Source: Halomonas alkalisoli
GTDB taxonomy: Bacteria; Pseudomonadota; Gammaproteobacteria; Pseudomonadales; Halomonadaceae
Direction of reading: 5' to 3'
NCBI RefSeq assembly: GCF_021412585.1
Contig: NZ_JAKCMI010000012.1
Location: 124,001-188,000 of the forward strand
Length of the DNA stretch: 64,000 nucleotides
In this document: positions 63,905-64,000 of the stretch, in pieces
How positions within the stretch are numbered: the stretch's first letter is position 1
Layout of the letters: each line of letters opens with the position of its first letter
Notes under the pieces: generated by a model
What the model was told of the DNA's origin: nothing
What the model saw: only the letters and a program-made list of their open reading frames with translations
Database searches by the model: none
Made by a program: the position numbers and the translations under genes

Positions 63905-64000
63905 GAAGTTCTCCTTCTCGAACCGGGCTCTCGAACAGGGCCCGTTGGAATGGGGCGATAATACCAGTGCAGGCCGCGTCTCGGGAGTGTGGCGGTTGAC

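Overview
The window is 64 kb of a GC-rich gammaproteobacterial chromosome. It most likely belongs to the Halomonadaceae (Halomonas in the broad sense). The clearest marker is a complete ectABC operon at 59880-62305, whose EctA (192 aa) and EctB (421 aa) have the lengths and wording I associate with Halomonas elongata. The gene neighbourhoods are typical of the Pseudomonas/Halomonas part of the class. Nearly all of the sequence is ordinary core chromosome. I see no insertion sequences, prophage modules or CRISPR array. One tRNA gene is present, tRNA-Ser(UGA).

Left third (1-24.5 kb). yejA/yejB (peptide or microcin C type ABC import), mltD and gloB read leftward. A methyltransferase, rnhA, dnaQ and nudC read rightward in a compact run. 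They are followed by an SCP2-fold protein, sohB, an ArsR-type regulator, a solitary prpE, the queuosine-precursor transporter yhhQ, a YbfF-type esterase, a THI5/NMT1-like binding protein with an unusual linker, the K+/H+ antiporter cvrA, yaeQ and a poorly coding stretch at 17.65-18.26 kb. That stretch holds repeats, a long dyad and a 28-residue membrane micro-ORF. tRNA-Ser, a Nudix gene, yccA and the sulfur relay genes tusDCB-tusE follow, then acpH.

Middle (22.4-39.2 kb). A coherent formate dehydrogenase block reads leftward. It contains DUF3305, DUF3306, a multi-cluster ferredoxin, a TorD-like chaperone, a small Tat protein, fdhA (cysteine, not selenocysteine), fdhB and fdhI, then DUF1244, moaB and moeA for the molybdenum cofactor. 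fdhD is divergent at the head of the block. Next come an XRE-cupin regulator, an HDAC-family deacetylase and, divergent from it, a Pat-type protein lysine acetyltransferase, then pdxH.

Right part (39.5-64 kb). DUF2069, wrbA, arsC and a membrane-anchored gamma-glutamylcyclotransferase are followed by smrA, a nested inverted-repeat element, DUF934-cysI, a MATE exporter and metH. nfuA has an IscR-like site at its promoter. A KfrA-like coiled-coil protein stands divergent from a tyrosine recombinase across AT-rich repeats. Then come sufE, a ribbon-helix-helix protein, a DJ-1/PfpI protein, a YidD-family protein, hisI and a Fur/Zur regulator. A three-gene set follows: ATP-grasp ligase, transglutaminase-like 7TM protein and retropepsin-like lipoprotein. 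The window ends with ectCBA and gor.

The best leads for undescribed biology are the KfrA-recombinase pair with its iteron-like repeats (51.7-53.2 kb), the ligase/7TM/protease cassette (56.1-59.5 kb), the unexplained DUF3305/DUF3306/ferredoxin genes of the formate dehydrogenase block, the writer/eraser acetylation pair (34.7-38.5 kb), the 28-aa ORF with its 21-bp dyad (17.9 kb) and the nested repeat at 42.2 kb. No search was run, so family assignments rest on reading the protein sequences.
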